Below are positions 51,761-61,675 of a stretch of 64,000 nt of DNA, in pieces. A program made the position numbers and the translations under genes. This DNA is from Ustulina deusta (taxonomy: Eukaryota; Ascomycota; Sordariomycetes; Xylariales; Xylariaceae). The stretch's first letter is position 1. Each line of letters opens with the position of its first letter. The stretch spans positions 248,001-312,000 of the forward strand of contig JAJNNX010000010.1 of assembly GCA_023159155.1 (NCBI GenBank), given 5' to 3'. Below the pieces are notes generated by a model. The model was not told the DNA's origin and searched no databases. It saw only the letters and a list, made by a program, of their open reading frames with translations.

Positions 51761-52079
51761 TCTTTATACTTGCTAATATTAAGCGCTACTAGCAAAAAAT
51801 AGGGTTAATTTTATATGCTGTAGTAATAATGCGCCTAGATATAACGTTTAAAATTTTTAAGTTTATATAATTTAATTATAATCTTTTTTTTAAGTACTAC
51901 TAGGCTGCTAATAAGTTTTTATTATATCTACTTTTTATATAGTACTATATATTATAATTTAAAAATAAAAATAATTTTATAGTAGCTAGTAATATATTTT
52001 TTATAAATAATACTTTTAATTAAAAAAGCTCCTAAGCCTATATTATAAAGCTTTTTAAAAAGATAATCTGCTAGTAAAC

Positions 52080-52450
52080 TAATAAACAGGATATAGTTAC
52101 TATATCTATAATTAAAGCAAAACTTTTAGTTCTAGCCCAAGCAATTAAAAAAGTAATATTTATTAACCGGTTTGTTAATAAGCTTAGGGTAGTACTATAG
52201 AATTAGCAAATATAAATATAATATAATAATTAGCAAACTATAAGGCTTATTATAAAAAAAGTAGCCCTATTATGTATTAAACTATAGTATATTAATATTT
52301 ATAACTATTAGTTATATTAAAAAGTTAAAAATAGAACTATTATAGTAAAATATATACTTATTAATAATATAATTGCTAATAGATTTATAAAAGCCTTACT
52401 TATACTAAAATGGACAACTTTCTTAAAATAGCTCAAATTATATAAGCTTT
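52080..52450 (+). pseudogene. RNase H relic of D
   Basis: ISIIKAKLLVLAQAIKKVIFI near 52108-52170 matches the S-T-x-E-A-E-x-x-A-L copia motif with both Glu as Lys. NNQQTIRLI-like sequence, CIKLQYINIYNYQL (H-I-D-x-x-x-H-x-x-R region) and KALLILKWTTFLKQLKL near 52390-52440 (T-K-x-L-P motif and C-terminus) follow. The polyprotein probably ended close to 52450-52640. Confidence 0.82.
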
Positions 52451-52741
52451 CCAAATATAGCCAAAGAGCTCAGCAAAGCGTATTAGTTTTTTAAAAAAAA
52501 ATTAAAAACTTATTACTTAAAAGGAAATTTATAAAATAGAACATTTAAAACATTATTTAAATATAAGTTATAAACTTATAATATATTAATAGAAAAATTA
52601 TAAAGTATTTTTATATACCTAAAGGGCCTTAGAGCTAATAATACAAAAACTTAACCACCCTGGAGGGCACTAATCCTGCTATAGAGTGGCAAAAAGTTCA
52701 TAAAAAAAAAAAACCATTTATTCTTTTTTTTTTTTTTTTAG

Positions 52742-53480
52742 GCAATAAAAAGATAGCATAGTACGGACTATAATTTATAGAGCTTAAATAATAGTATTAC
52801 TAGCGCTTTTTATAAAAACATCCTAAAAGTAATAAATATAAAGCTCAACGTTAGCAAAACTATTTATAATTAGTACTTATTACTAATTATTAAAAAGCTT
52901 ACTTATAAAAGCTTATATATATATCTAGAAACATACTATAAGTACTACAACCTACTACTAAACGTTTTAATGCAGTTGCTATCCAAGCAACCCTAAAAAG
53001 CACTATAAGTATACTGTAAATATAGTATTTTTTGAAAAATCTTTAAAAATACTGGCCGTAAGCAAAAACCAGCTTGCTATAAAAGCGAAGTATAGCTATA
53101 ACTATAAAAAGCAACAGTAGCAAACATAGCACCCTAGCTAATAGAAGCTTAACTAGGCAGAACTAGTAGTAGTATAGGCGTAACTAGAATAACCCAGCTA
53201 AAGGCCAAACAATAAGTACTAAGCAAGGCCAGCAAGAAATTAGCTATCCCAGGGGTAGTAGTAGTAATAGGAGGAGCTTGGCAGGAGGGCGTTAAAAAAG
53301 CAGTAGTAGTAGTAGTAGTAATAGGGATATAATGCGCTAGGAGCTCTATAATAAATAAAGAGCAAGGCAGAAAACATATAAAAATATTATTATTATTTAA
53401 TAATAATAACTTTAAACTAACAATAAACTTATTAATTATTAACCTAAAAAGTAGTTATATATTATATTTATAAATTTTAG
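52742..53480 (+). pseudogene. Unidentified reading frame downstream of pol in D
   Basis: I do not recognise this. One plus-strand frame can be followed from about 52742 to 53390 or later, broken only by codons that C-to-T or G-to-A change would create (TAA, TAG, TGA). It has a Tyr/Leu-rich part (SLYIYLETYYKYYNLLLNVL near 52900-52970), a Cys-containing part (VYCKYSIF ... KPACYKSEV near 53010-53090) and a tail with runs of Val codons (GTA, possibly former GCA Ala). It follows a T-rich tract ending in TAG (52720-52741), which resembles a splice acceptor. It could be an accessory ORF of the element, a captured sequence or chance. Confidence 0.4.
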
Positions 53481-54100
53481 CCTAGTTAAAGGCGCTAGCT
53501 ATTATAATTTAAGCAAAAAAAAAACAAAAAAAATATTATAACAATTTCTTTTATATATATTAGCAAGCTTTTTACTAAACAACCTAAAGCTTTCTTAAAA
53601 CTTATAGCAAAAATACTTTTTTTTTTTTAATAATTAGTAATATACTAATAAAAAATAATTTTATAATTAAAACTAAAAAAAAAATTAGTATAAATCTTAT
53701 TGCAAAGAGATAGAGTGCTTAATATTTTAGTTCTAAGAACTTACTACAAAAATTTTATAAAAATTAAAAAAAAAAAAAAACAAAAAAGAAAACTCTAGCA
53801 ATACTAAGAGTAAGCTTGTATATACTATACTTATAAGCGCACCTTTTTATAAACATTTTTGGTTACTAAATTAAAAGCGTACTTTTTTATAAACATTCTT
53901 GCTTACTAAGCTTACTATGCTATATTTTAAATAGTTATATAGTAATATATATAACACTTAGAACTAGCCTATACAATTATTTGTATGCTATACTAATTAC
54001 TTATATACTATCTATGCTTTAATACTTACTTATAACTACTTTTATAGCTATAGTAATACATATATAAAAAAAATTACTAAAATAACTTTTTTTAAAAGGG

Positions 54101-54346
54101 TGTATTAGATTTGGCCTATAGCTAGTAGCTATAAAAAAAGCTAATTAGGTATAAATAGCAGGATTACTTAATTATATAAGCGTTATAGCTTAATAACGTA
54201 GCTTAGTAAGTATGGCCTAGCTATACTTACTAGCAAGCTTATAAATAAATACCTTACAAAGGAAAAATAGGACCTATAAAAAACAATAATAGACAAAGCG
54301 ATCTAAACATATATATGCGGTACGCTCTATAACACTAAATCCGACA
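54101..54346 (+). repeat. 3' LTR of D
   Basis: 246 bp starting TGTATTAGATTTGG directly after the purine tract AAAAGGG and ending AAATCCGACA. It has a one-base insertion and G-to-A changes at its start relative to the 5' LTR. Confidence 0.92.
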
Positions 54347-54351
54347 CACAC

Positions 54352-54440
54352 AGATATATTAGACCTTCCAATATTCTACTATACACCCACTCTTTCCTAA
54401 TATATCTTCTTTACTATTATACCCATTAGTTCTTTTATTA
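54352..54440 (+). repeat. 3' LTR of C, right part
   Basis: 89 bp matching the last 89 bp of 39244-39442 (AGATATATTAGACCTTCCAA to TTCTTTTATTA). Together with 46839-46948 it gives 199 bp, exactly the 5' LTR length. Confidence 0.9.
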
Positions 54441-54449
54441 AAAAATTAA

Positions 54450-55560
54450 ATTATATTAGTTTTAAATATTAATAATATTATATTTAATTATTATAATATT
54501 ACTTAATTTATAAAACTAAATATTATTAAAGCTTTTTATTAATTATTATTAATTATAAAATTATATAATTTTTTTTTTTTTAAACTTATAAAAAAATATT
54601 TTAATAAAAAGTTTTACTATTTAGTTTAAAAATAAAATCAACTTAATAGCAAGATTTTATTAATATATAAATTTAAAAATTTTTAAATAAGTTTATAAAT
54701 ATTTATATAAATAATATTTTAATTTATTTTAAAACTAAAAAATAATATTAGATTTATTATAAAAAAATAATATATTGTTTATATTAAACTAAATATTAAA
54801 AAAATATTAAAAAGTTTTGTTTTAATATATTTATTATTAATTATTTAAAAATGATTATAAAAACTAAAGTAAAAATTAGAATTAACTTTATAAAAATCTA
54901 AACAATTTTAAATTAAGATTTTAATAATTTTAAAAGTACTAAATCAATTTAGTTATTTTTTAGGTTTTATAATTATATTTATATATTTATTTACTATACT
55001 ACTAAAATTATTATTTTTTTAAATTAACTATTAAAAAAAATAAACTATTTATAATAGGACTAGAACAAAAATAAGCTTTTAAATATATAAAACTATTAAT
55101 ATATAAAGCATTCATTTTAGCTTTTTTTAGGCCTAGCTAACTAATATAAATAAAAATAAATATTTTATATAATATAATAAAAAAATATAATTTAAAAACT
55201 TATAAAATATTTTTTTAAAACAATAATACTAATTAAATATGCTTACTTAATTTAAAATTATAAATTTTTAATAATAATATAAATTTTAAAACATTATTAT
55301 TTAAAGGTTTTTAAAACTAAATTTTTTATAATAATTAATTATTAAGCTTTATTATATTTTTTAAATAAATAAACTTTATTAATATAATAAATATACTAAG
55401 CTAATTTTTTATTAAACTTTAATATTATTTTTTAATATTAATTAGAATAAAAAAATATAGTAGCTAATATTTTATTAAAAAAAATAGTTAAGTTTTTTAT
55501 AATTAAAATTAAAAAAGTTAAAAAACAAATAATAATATTAGTTCTATTTAATAAAATATT
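54450..55560 (+). pseudogene. pol relic of A5: RT and RNase H (downstream of insert C)
   Basis: The RT box at 54704-54715 reads Tyr-Ile-Asn-Asn followed by ILIYF, as in A3. The RNase H segment INY-stop-ALLYFLNK lies at about 55340-55375. The upstream RT and gag parts lie left of element C (36525-39243). The frame is broken by many stops. Confidence 0.78.
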
Positions 55561-57188
55561 AAGTTTTATATTAATTATAAACTTTTTATTTAATATTTTT
55601 TAAAAAACTAATTTAATAAACTTAATTAAATAAATAAAAAAACTAGCTATAAAATCTAAAAAATAAAAATAAAAAACTATATATATTTAAGGTTATTTTA
55701 AATAGAACTATTTTTTTTTATATAGTTTTAATTTAAAAAGTTTATATATTTCTAATTATTATATATTAAAATTATTATAAAATAATCAAAATATTAAAAT
55801 AAAAATATTACAAGTTTTATTTAAAATATAATTATAAATAATATATATATAATTATTATAACTATAAAAAAAATAAAATATTATAAAATAAAACTTTTAG
55901 CTTTTTTTATTTATTATTTATATTAGCTGCAATATAGCAATATATAATAATAAATAGTAAAAATATATTATTTAACTAATAAGGTTATAACTATATATAA
56001 ATATTTATAAACAAGTTTAGCTATTTAATTATAACTTTCTTTAATAAAAAAACAAATATTATAAAATTATTAACTATATAATATTATAAAAATCTATATA
56101 AATTTTTTAGTATACTAAATATATAAATATTAAATAATATAGAACTATTTATTTTTAAATTTATAATAATAATTAATAGTTTTATAAGTACTAAATATTG
56201 CTTTAGTAATACTTACTACTTTTAGACCTAAAAAATAATAAAATTAATTAATTAAAAACTAAACTAATAACTTTATTTTTATATTAATAAATATTAAAAC
56301 AATTAAAATATTTATTTTTTTGCTTCAAACTTTATATATAATTTTTTATAATATTTATTAATTAATATATTACTACTAAAAATAATAATAAAAATTAAAA
56401 TATCAAACTTCCTAATAGTAAATATTAATAAAATTATTATAAATTTTAATATTAAATAATAAATATTTAAATTAGTCCATTGAACTTAAAATATTTAAAA
56501 AATAATATATAATATAGCAATTTTTATATAGAAATAATATAAGCTATAAACTAACAAAAAAAACGCTTAATAAATTTTAAAATAAAAAATAAATTTTTTT
56601 TAAAAAAAAAAAGTTTTGTAATATAAGTACTAATTATTAAATTAAACTTTTAGTTAGTCGGACCTTTTAAAATTTTAAAAAAACCAAAATTTAGCTATGT
56701 TTTTAATTTACCTAACTTTTATCAAATTAAACTTTTAGTTAGTCGGACCTTTTAAAATTTTGAAAAAAACAAAGATTTAGCTATGTTTTTAATTTACCTA
56801 ACTTGTATAAATAAAAAACTTATTCTATGCCAACCAATTATAAAAAGTAAGCAATAACTTTTTATTTTAATAAATTTAATTATTGCTTTCAGCTAAAAAT
56901 ATTAATAATAAAACAAAATTTAAAATTAAATAAATTAAACAATTAAAAGTATATAAAAAAGCAAAAAGCTATAATATTAAATCGCTTAAAAAAGCTATAA
57001 TCTTAATAATATTTAGTATATACCTTAGAATTTTAAAAATAAATATATATAATAATAGCTAATAAATTTACAAACAATTATAAAAATAATAATAAAATAA
57101 TATAATATAAAAAAACTATATAAACCTAATATTATTAATAACTTTCAATTAAAACTATGTTTAAACTTTTAGTTTTAAAAAAAAGTAA

Positions 57189-57432
57189 TATAATAGTTAG
57201 TATAGTTTATATAGTTTTAGTAAAACTTATGAAAATTCTAGACCTATATAGCAATAAAATAAAAAATCTATATATAGACTAACCTAACTTTGCAGCTATA
57301 TACACAAAGTCTATATCTACCTACCTTATAAACTCTAACTTCTTTTTTTTCTTTTTTTTTTCTTTAGCTTAGAGTCTTTATCTATAGTATTAATAAACTA
57401 GCTATAGAAGCTTTACTTAACTAATTATAACA
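57189..57432 (+). repeat. 3' LTR of A5
   Basis: 244 bp starting TATAATAGTTAGTATAG after AAAAAAAAGTAA and ending CTAATTATAACA. The TSD AGTAT follows immediately. Confidence 0.88.
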
Positions 57433-58164
57433 AGTATAAGCAGGGTTTAAAGTATTAGAAAATAAGCTAATAAAATAAAAAATAAATAAAGTAATAAAAC
57501 TAAAAAGTTTAAAGTTAGTGCTTTTAAATATACTTTTTACTATTAAATTATAATTATTTTTTAAAAGTATTAAAATAAATATATTAAAAAATTAGCGCTT
57601 TATTTTTTTTATTTATTAAAAAAGTTCTACTAGAACTAATATAAAGTTATAAGCTTATATAGCTATAATATTTATTAATATATTTTTAAATATATTATTT
57701 ATTTTAAGTTATTTTAGTTTTAGTTTAGATTTTGTTTTTTTAAGTTTTAATTTTTTGTTTTTTTTTAGATTTTTTTTTAAATATTAGTTTGTTTAAAACA
57801 TTTATAAAAAAGTCTAGTGCTTAATTTTTTTTTTTTTATAAAAATTTTTTTTTTAAAATTATTTAATAGTAAAAAGCTAGCTATATTTAAAAATTAAAAT
57901 TGTTTTAATTGTTTAAAAACCAAAAATAAAATAAAAATATTTAAAGTTAGGTTTTTTATAAATTATTAGCTTTTAAGTAATATAAAAATTAAAAAATTTA
58001 TTAAAACTATATTAAAATTAAGTTTATATTATATAATATATAATTTTTTATATTAAACATATAACTAAAAAAAAAAATTTATTTATATTTTATTAATTAT
58101 AACAAAATAAAAAATATATATTTATTAAATATTTATTAATAAATAATTAATAAGTTTAAAGTAA

Positions 58165-58397
58165 TATTATAATTAATTAAGTAAAGCTTTTATAGCTAGT
58201 TTATTAATATTATAAATAAAAACTTTAAGCTAAAGAAAAAAAAAAAAAAAAAAGTTAGAGTTTATAAAGTAGATAGATATAAACTTTATATATATAGCTG
58301 CAAAGTTATAGGTTGGTCTATATATAAACTTTTTATTTTATTGCTATATAGGTTTAGAGTTCTTCCAGGTCTTGCTAAAACTATACTAACTATTATA
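58165..58397 (-). repeat. LTR of A4 (right copy)
   Basis: Starts TATTATAATTAATTAAG and ends CTATACTAACTATTATA in window orientation, with a poly-A tract at about 58236-58252. It keeps TCTTCCAGGTCTTGCTAAAA, showing local low mutation. Confidence 0.86.
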
Positions 58398-61300
58398 TAT
58401 ATAATATTATTAAAAAGTCTTTAATAGATATTAATCTAGTATTTATATAATATTTTTTATATATTTTATATAAATATAAATTTTAAAAAAATAGCTATTT
58501 AAAATAATATTATAACATTAATTATATATAGTATATTTTAGTTTTTGATTTATATAATATTTATCACTATTTTATAATTAAATTTATAATTATTTTTAAT
58601 TATAAACTTAAAACAATATAAAGCTTTATTATATATTTAGCAATAATAATAAAACTTTTAAATCTTTTTTAAAATTAGCTGCTTAATTTTATATTTTGTA
58701 TAAATTAACATTTTATATAATCCTTTTATATAAAAGTACTTAAAATATTTATATAAATATTATAGTTTAACTTTAGTAAAGTAGCTAGTTGCTTTATATA
58801 AATAAATATTAAAAGAAGAGTAGCTTTATTTATATATAATAAAAAAGGTACTTTTATCTTTTTATATAATAATATTTTTTATATTATTAAAGTAGGCTTT
58901 TAAGCAATTTATATTTTTTAGTAAAAATAAAAACAAAATAAAAATATTTAATATATAAAAAATTATATAACCAATCTCATTATTAACTTTTATTATATTA
59001 ATTAAAATTATTATATAACTTTTACTAAAGCTTATTTTAGTTATTTTAAGCGTTTATATAATCTTTATATTAGAGTTCTTTTATATATATACCTTTATTT
59101 ATAGCTTTTTTATAATTAAAAACTTTAAAGCATTTATATTTTAAATAATATTTTAATACTTTATATAATACTAGTTATTTAATACAAATTAATCTAAAAG
59201 CTAATTTATTATTATTGCTTAAATATTTTTTTAGGTTATATAATATATAAATATATTATTTATAATATATTATATTATATTTTTATTATATATATTAAAA
59301 AAAGAATTTTATTATTATTATATAAATTTAAATAACTTTTATATTTAGCAAAAAAAAAAAAAAATTTTACTAAAATTAGTTTATTATTAAATATTATTTT
59401 ATATATATTAAAGTATTAGCTTTTTATATAAGCTTTTTTTTTTAAATATAGTTTATTAACTAATATTTTTCTTTTTAACAAACAAAACATTTCTTATTTA
59501 TATAAATATTTTTCTAGGGATAGATATTTATATAATCTTAGCTGGGGTATTATTTTTAAGAATTATAAAGGTATTATTTAATACTTTTATATTATATAGA
59601 ATGGCAATTAGTATAGTTATATTGCTTATTTATATAATAAATATTCTTTACTTTTTGTACGAAATATTTGTTTAATAGGTTGCTTTTAACTTAGAAGTAC
59701 AAACAAAGGTTAGAAAAGAAACCTTTAAACATAAGTTTTTAAAAAATAAATACTGTTTTAAATTCTAGCATACTTTTGCATACTTATATAATAGTTATAC
59801 TAAAGTATATTTTTTTTAAATATTTTGCCCTAAGTACTTTTTATACTTTTAATAGCTTATTAATTATAATTTTTAATATTTTATATAAAAAGAATATTAG
59901 TCTAATTTATTTAATATTAATTATAATTTATAATTATATTAAAATATAAATTTATAATATTATATATTTTCTTTTATATATAATTAGGACTAATATAATA
60001 TATATAATAATCTTTTGTATAATTAGTTAGAATAGCTAAAAGTATTATATAGAACTATTTTTTTATAATTTCTATTTTATAGCAAAAATTAATAAACTAT
60101 TATATTTTATTATAAAATAGATTATATAGTTTTTTAAAATAGTTTTTTTTTTTTATTAAATCTTTAGAAATATTTAATATTTTACTATTAAAATAATCTT
60201 ATTTTAGATATTATATATAAATAAGATCTAAATACAAAATATAAATATTTTTATATTTAGTATTATATAAAATATTAATTATTTAAAAGTTTATAAAAGA
60301 TATTATAAGACTAGGTATTTTATTATATATTAAAAATATGGCATATTTCCGGTTTATATAGTTAGGTTATTAATTAGTAAAAAAAATAAGTAATGTTTTA
60401 TAGTTAGAAATATTTTTTAAAAATATATTTTTAGTGCTTTATTGTTATATAGTAATATATTATTTTAAATTAAAGGTTTTTTTTAATTTTATATATAAAG
60501 GTCTTTTTAGAATTATATTTTAGTTTTAGAGGTAAGTACTACAGAACTATTCTATTATATAAGAAAGTTTTTATTATTATAGTTTTAATTAAAGAATTGC
60601 TAACTTAGAATAAAGAACGCTAGTAATATTTAAGATTATTATATAAAAAGTTTAAGTTTGTATGCTAGAATATATTTACTTTTTATAAATTATACAATAT
60701 AGTTTTTTTTTAAATACTTTACTAACTTTTAGTCTAGAACACTTTTTATATAAAATATATTATATATTTTTATAATAATTTTGCTATTAATTAATTATAA
60801 CGTTTATAGTTTAACTAACTTAATATTTTTTGCTAGTACTTTTTAAAAATCTTTTAGTTTATATAAAGTTTAGTTATATTTAATATATAAATATATAGCC
60901 TATATATTAATTTCTTTTTTAATTATTATATAAAAATTATATAGAATATTATTATATATATAAAAGTTGATTATTTTTTATATAGTAATTAAAGAAATGT
61001 TAATATATTTAATAATTTTTTTAGCTATAAACTTATATAAAGAGTTATTTAAAAACGTTAAGTGTTATTTTTTAAAAGCTTTAATATTTTTATATGTTTG
61101 TTTTTAATAGCTTTTATATAATTAATTATTATTTAATATATTTATAAATAAAAAAAATAAAATAAAAAAAGTTTAATTATAATATAAACTTTTGTATAGT
61201 TTATATAATAATAATCAAAAAATAATATAATTATACGTTATTAATTATATTTTTATATAAAGGCCGAACTAAAATACAAACAAGTAATTAATCTTTTTTT

Positions 61301-61421
61301 TCTATTAGCTTATTACTAAAAGAACTAGAATATAATATAAAATATATAATTTATATAACTAGGTTAAGATTCTGTTTTTATTTTTGCTAATCTATATTTT
61401 TTAGCTAAAAATATTAATTAG
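58398..61421. other. Internal region of B, third segment
   Basis: 3 kb of AT-rich sequence dominated by TATATAA and TTATATAATA words. No open frame, no readable pol motif and no tandem array. It is bounded on the right by the B LTR at 61422. Confidence 0.5.
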
Positions 61422-61675
61422 TGTTAGGTAGCCAGGGGGTATAATATTATATATAACAAAAAAGTAAAATAAATAACTATATATATCGATCTATTTTTTT
61501 AACTATCCGTACAAAAATAAAACTCTTATATAAAAGAATCTTATATAGTAAGAAAATTCTATATATATATACCGCCTACACAATTAGACCAATCAGCCAA
61601 TTGCTAGTGTTATACAAATAGTTTTATATGCAGTCAGCAGTAGCCTCGTACGCAGTCAACACTATTATTACAACA
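61422..61675. repeat. Right LTR of B, weakly mutated
   Basis: 254 bp starting TGTTAGGTAGCCAGGGGG and ending TTATTACAACA. It retains CpG, CpA and CpC (for example CAGTAGCCTCGTACGCAG), unlike its partner at 21534. Confidence 0.88.

Larger units (their letters stand above)
46949..54346 (+). mobile_element. Ty1/copia element D, innermost insertion
   Basis: LTRs 46949-47192 and 54101-54346. The 5' LTR starts TGTTGGATTTGG and the 3' LTR ends CTAAATCCGACA, an inverted TGTTGGA/TCCGACA pair typical of copia elements. CACAC flanks on both sides (46944-46948 and 54347-54351), while the intact 5' LTR of C has the site once (GCACACAAATATATT). A polypurine tract AAAAGGG precedes the 3' LTR. Pol order PR-INT-RT-RNase H confirms Ty1/copia. 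At 7.4 kb it is longer than the usual ~5 kb, partly because of 1.65 kb after RNase H. Confidence 0.92.
39244..54440 (+). mobile_element. Ty3/gypsy element C (7.8 kb without insert), split by copia D
   Basis: LTRs of 199 bp each: 39244-39442 and, split, 46839-46948 plus 54352-54440. The left flank ends in AAAAA (39239-39243) and the right begins AAAAA (54441-54445). The unoccupied site is in A3 near 26447-26458, within TATTTAAAAAACTAAATTATA. Plus-strand pol relics (RT, RNase H, integrase) are clearly Ty3/gypsy and of a different lineage from family A. It is much less mutated than family A and retains many CpC, CpA and some CpG, but it is still full of stops. Confidence 0.92.
36282..57432 (+). 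mobile_element. Family-A Ty3/gypsy element A5, split by gypsy C
   Basis: LTRs 36282-36524 and 57189-57432, flanked by AGTAT on both sides (36277-36281 and 57433-57437). The uninterrupted target in A1 near 15515 reads AATAT, a G-to-A variant. The element is about 5.95 kb without its insert. It received element C inside its RT region, upstream of the catalytic box. Confidence 0.9.
31222..58397 (-). mobile_element. Family-A Ty3/gypsy element A4, split by A5
   Basis: LTRs 31222-31446 and 58165-58397. The left flank is TATAG (31217-31221) and the right flank TATAT (58398-58402): four of five bases match, so the TSD is only probable. The interior is continuous from 31447 to 36281 and resumes at 57438; the join reproduces A1 near 15515. 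About 6.0 kb without A5. The minus orientation comes from the RT relic. Confidence 0.83.
21534..61675. mobile_element. LTR retrotransposon B, 40 kb span with nested insertions
   Basis: LTRs 21534-21787 and 61422-61675 are both 254 bp, start TRTTAGGTAGCYAGGGGG and end CTATTATTAYAAYA. TAATC flanks on both sides (21529-21533 and 61676-61680). The own internal DNA is 21788-23540, 29261-31221 and 58398-61421, about 6.7 kb in total; the rest is A3 and A4 with their passengers. The family was not identified: no pol motif could be read in the mutated interior, and the strand is undetermined, although the pyrimidine tract just inside the left LTR would suit a polypurine tract on the minus strand. Confidence 0.8.
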
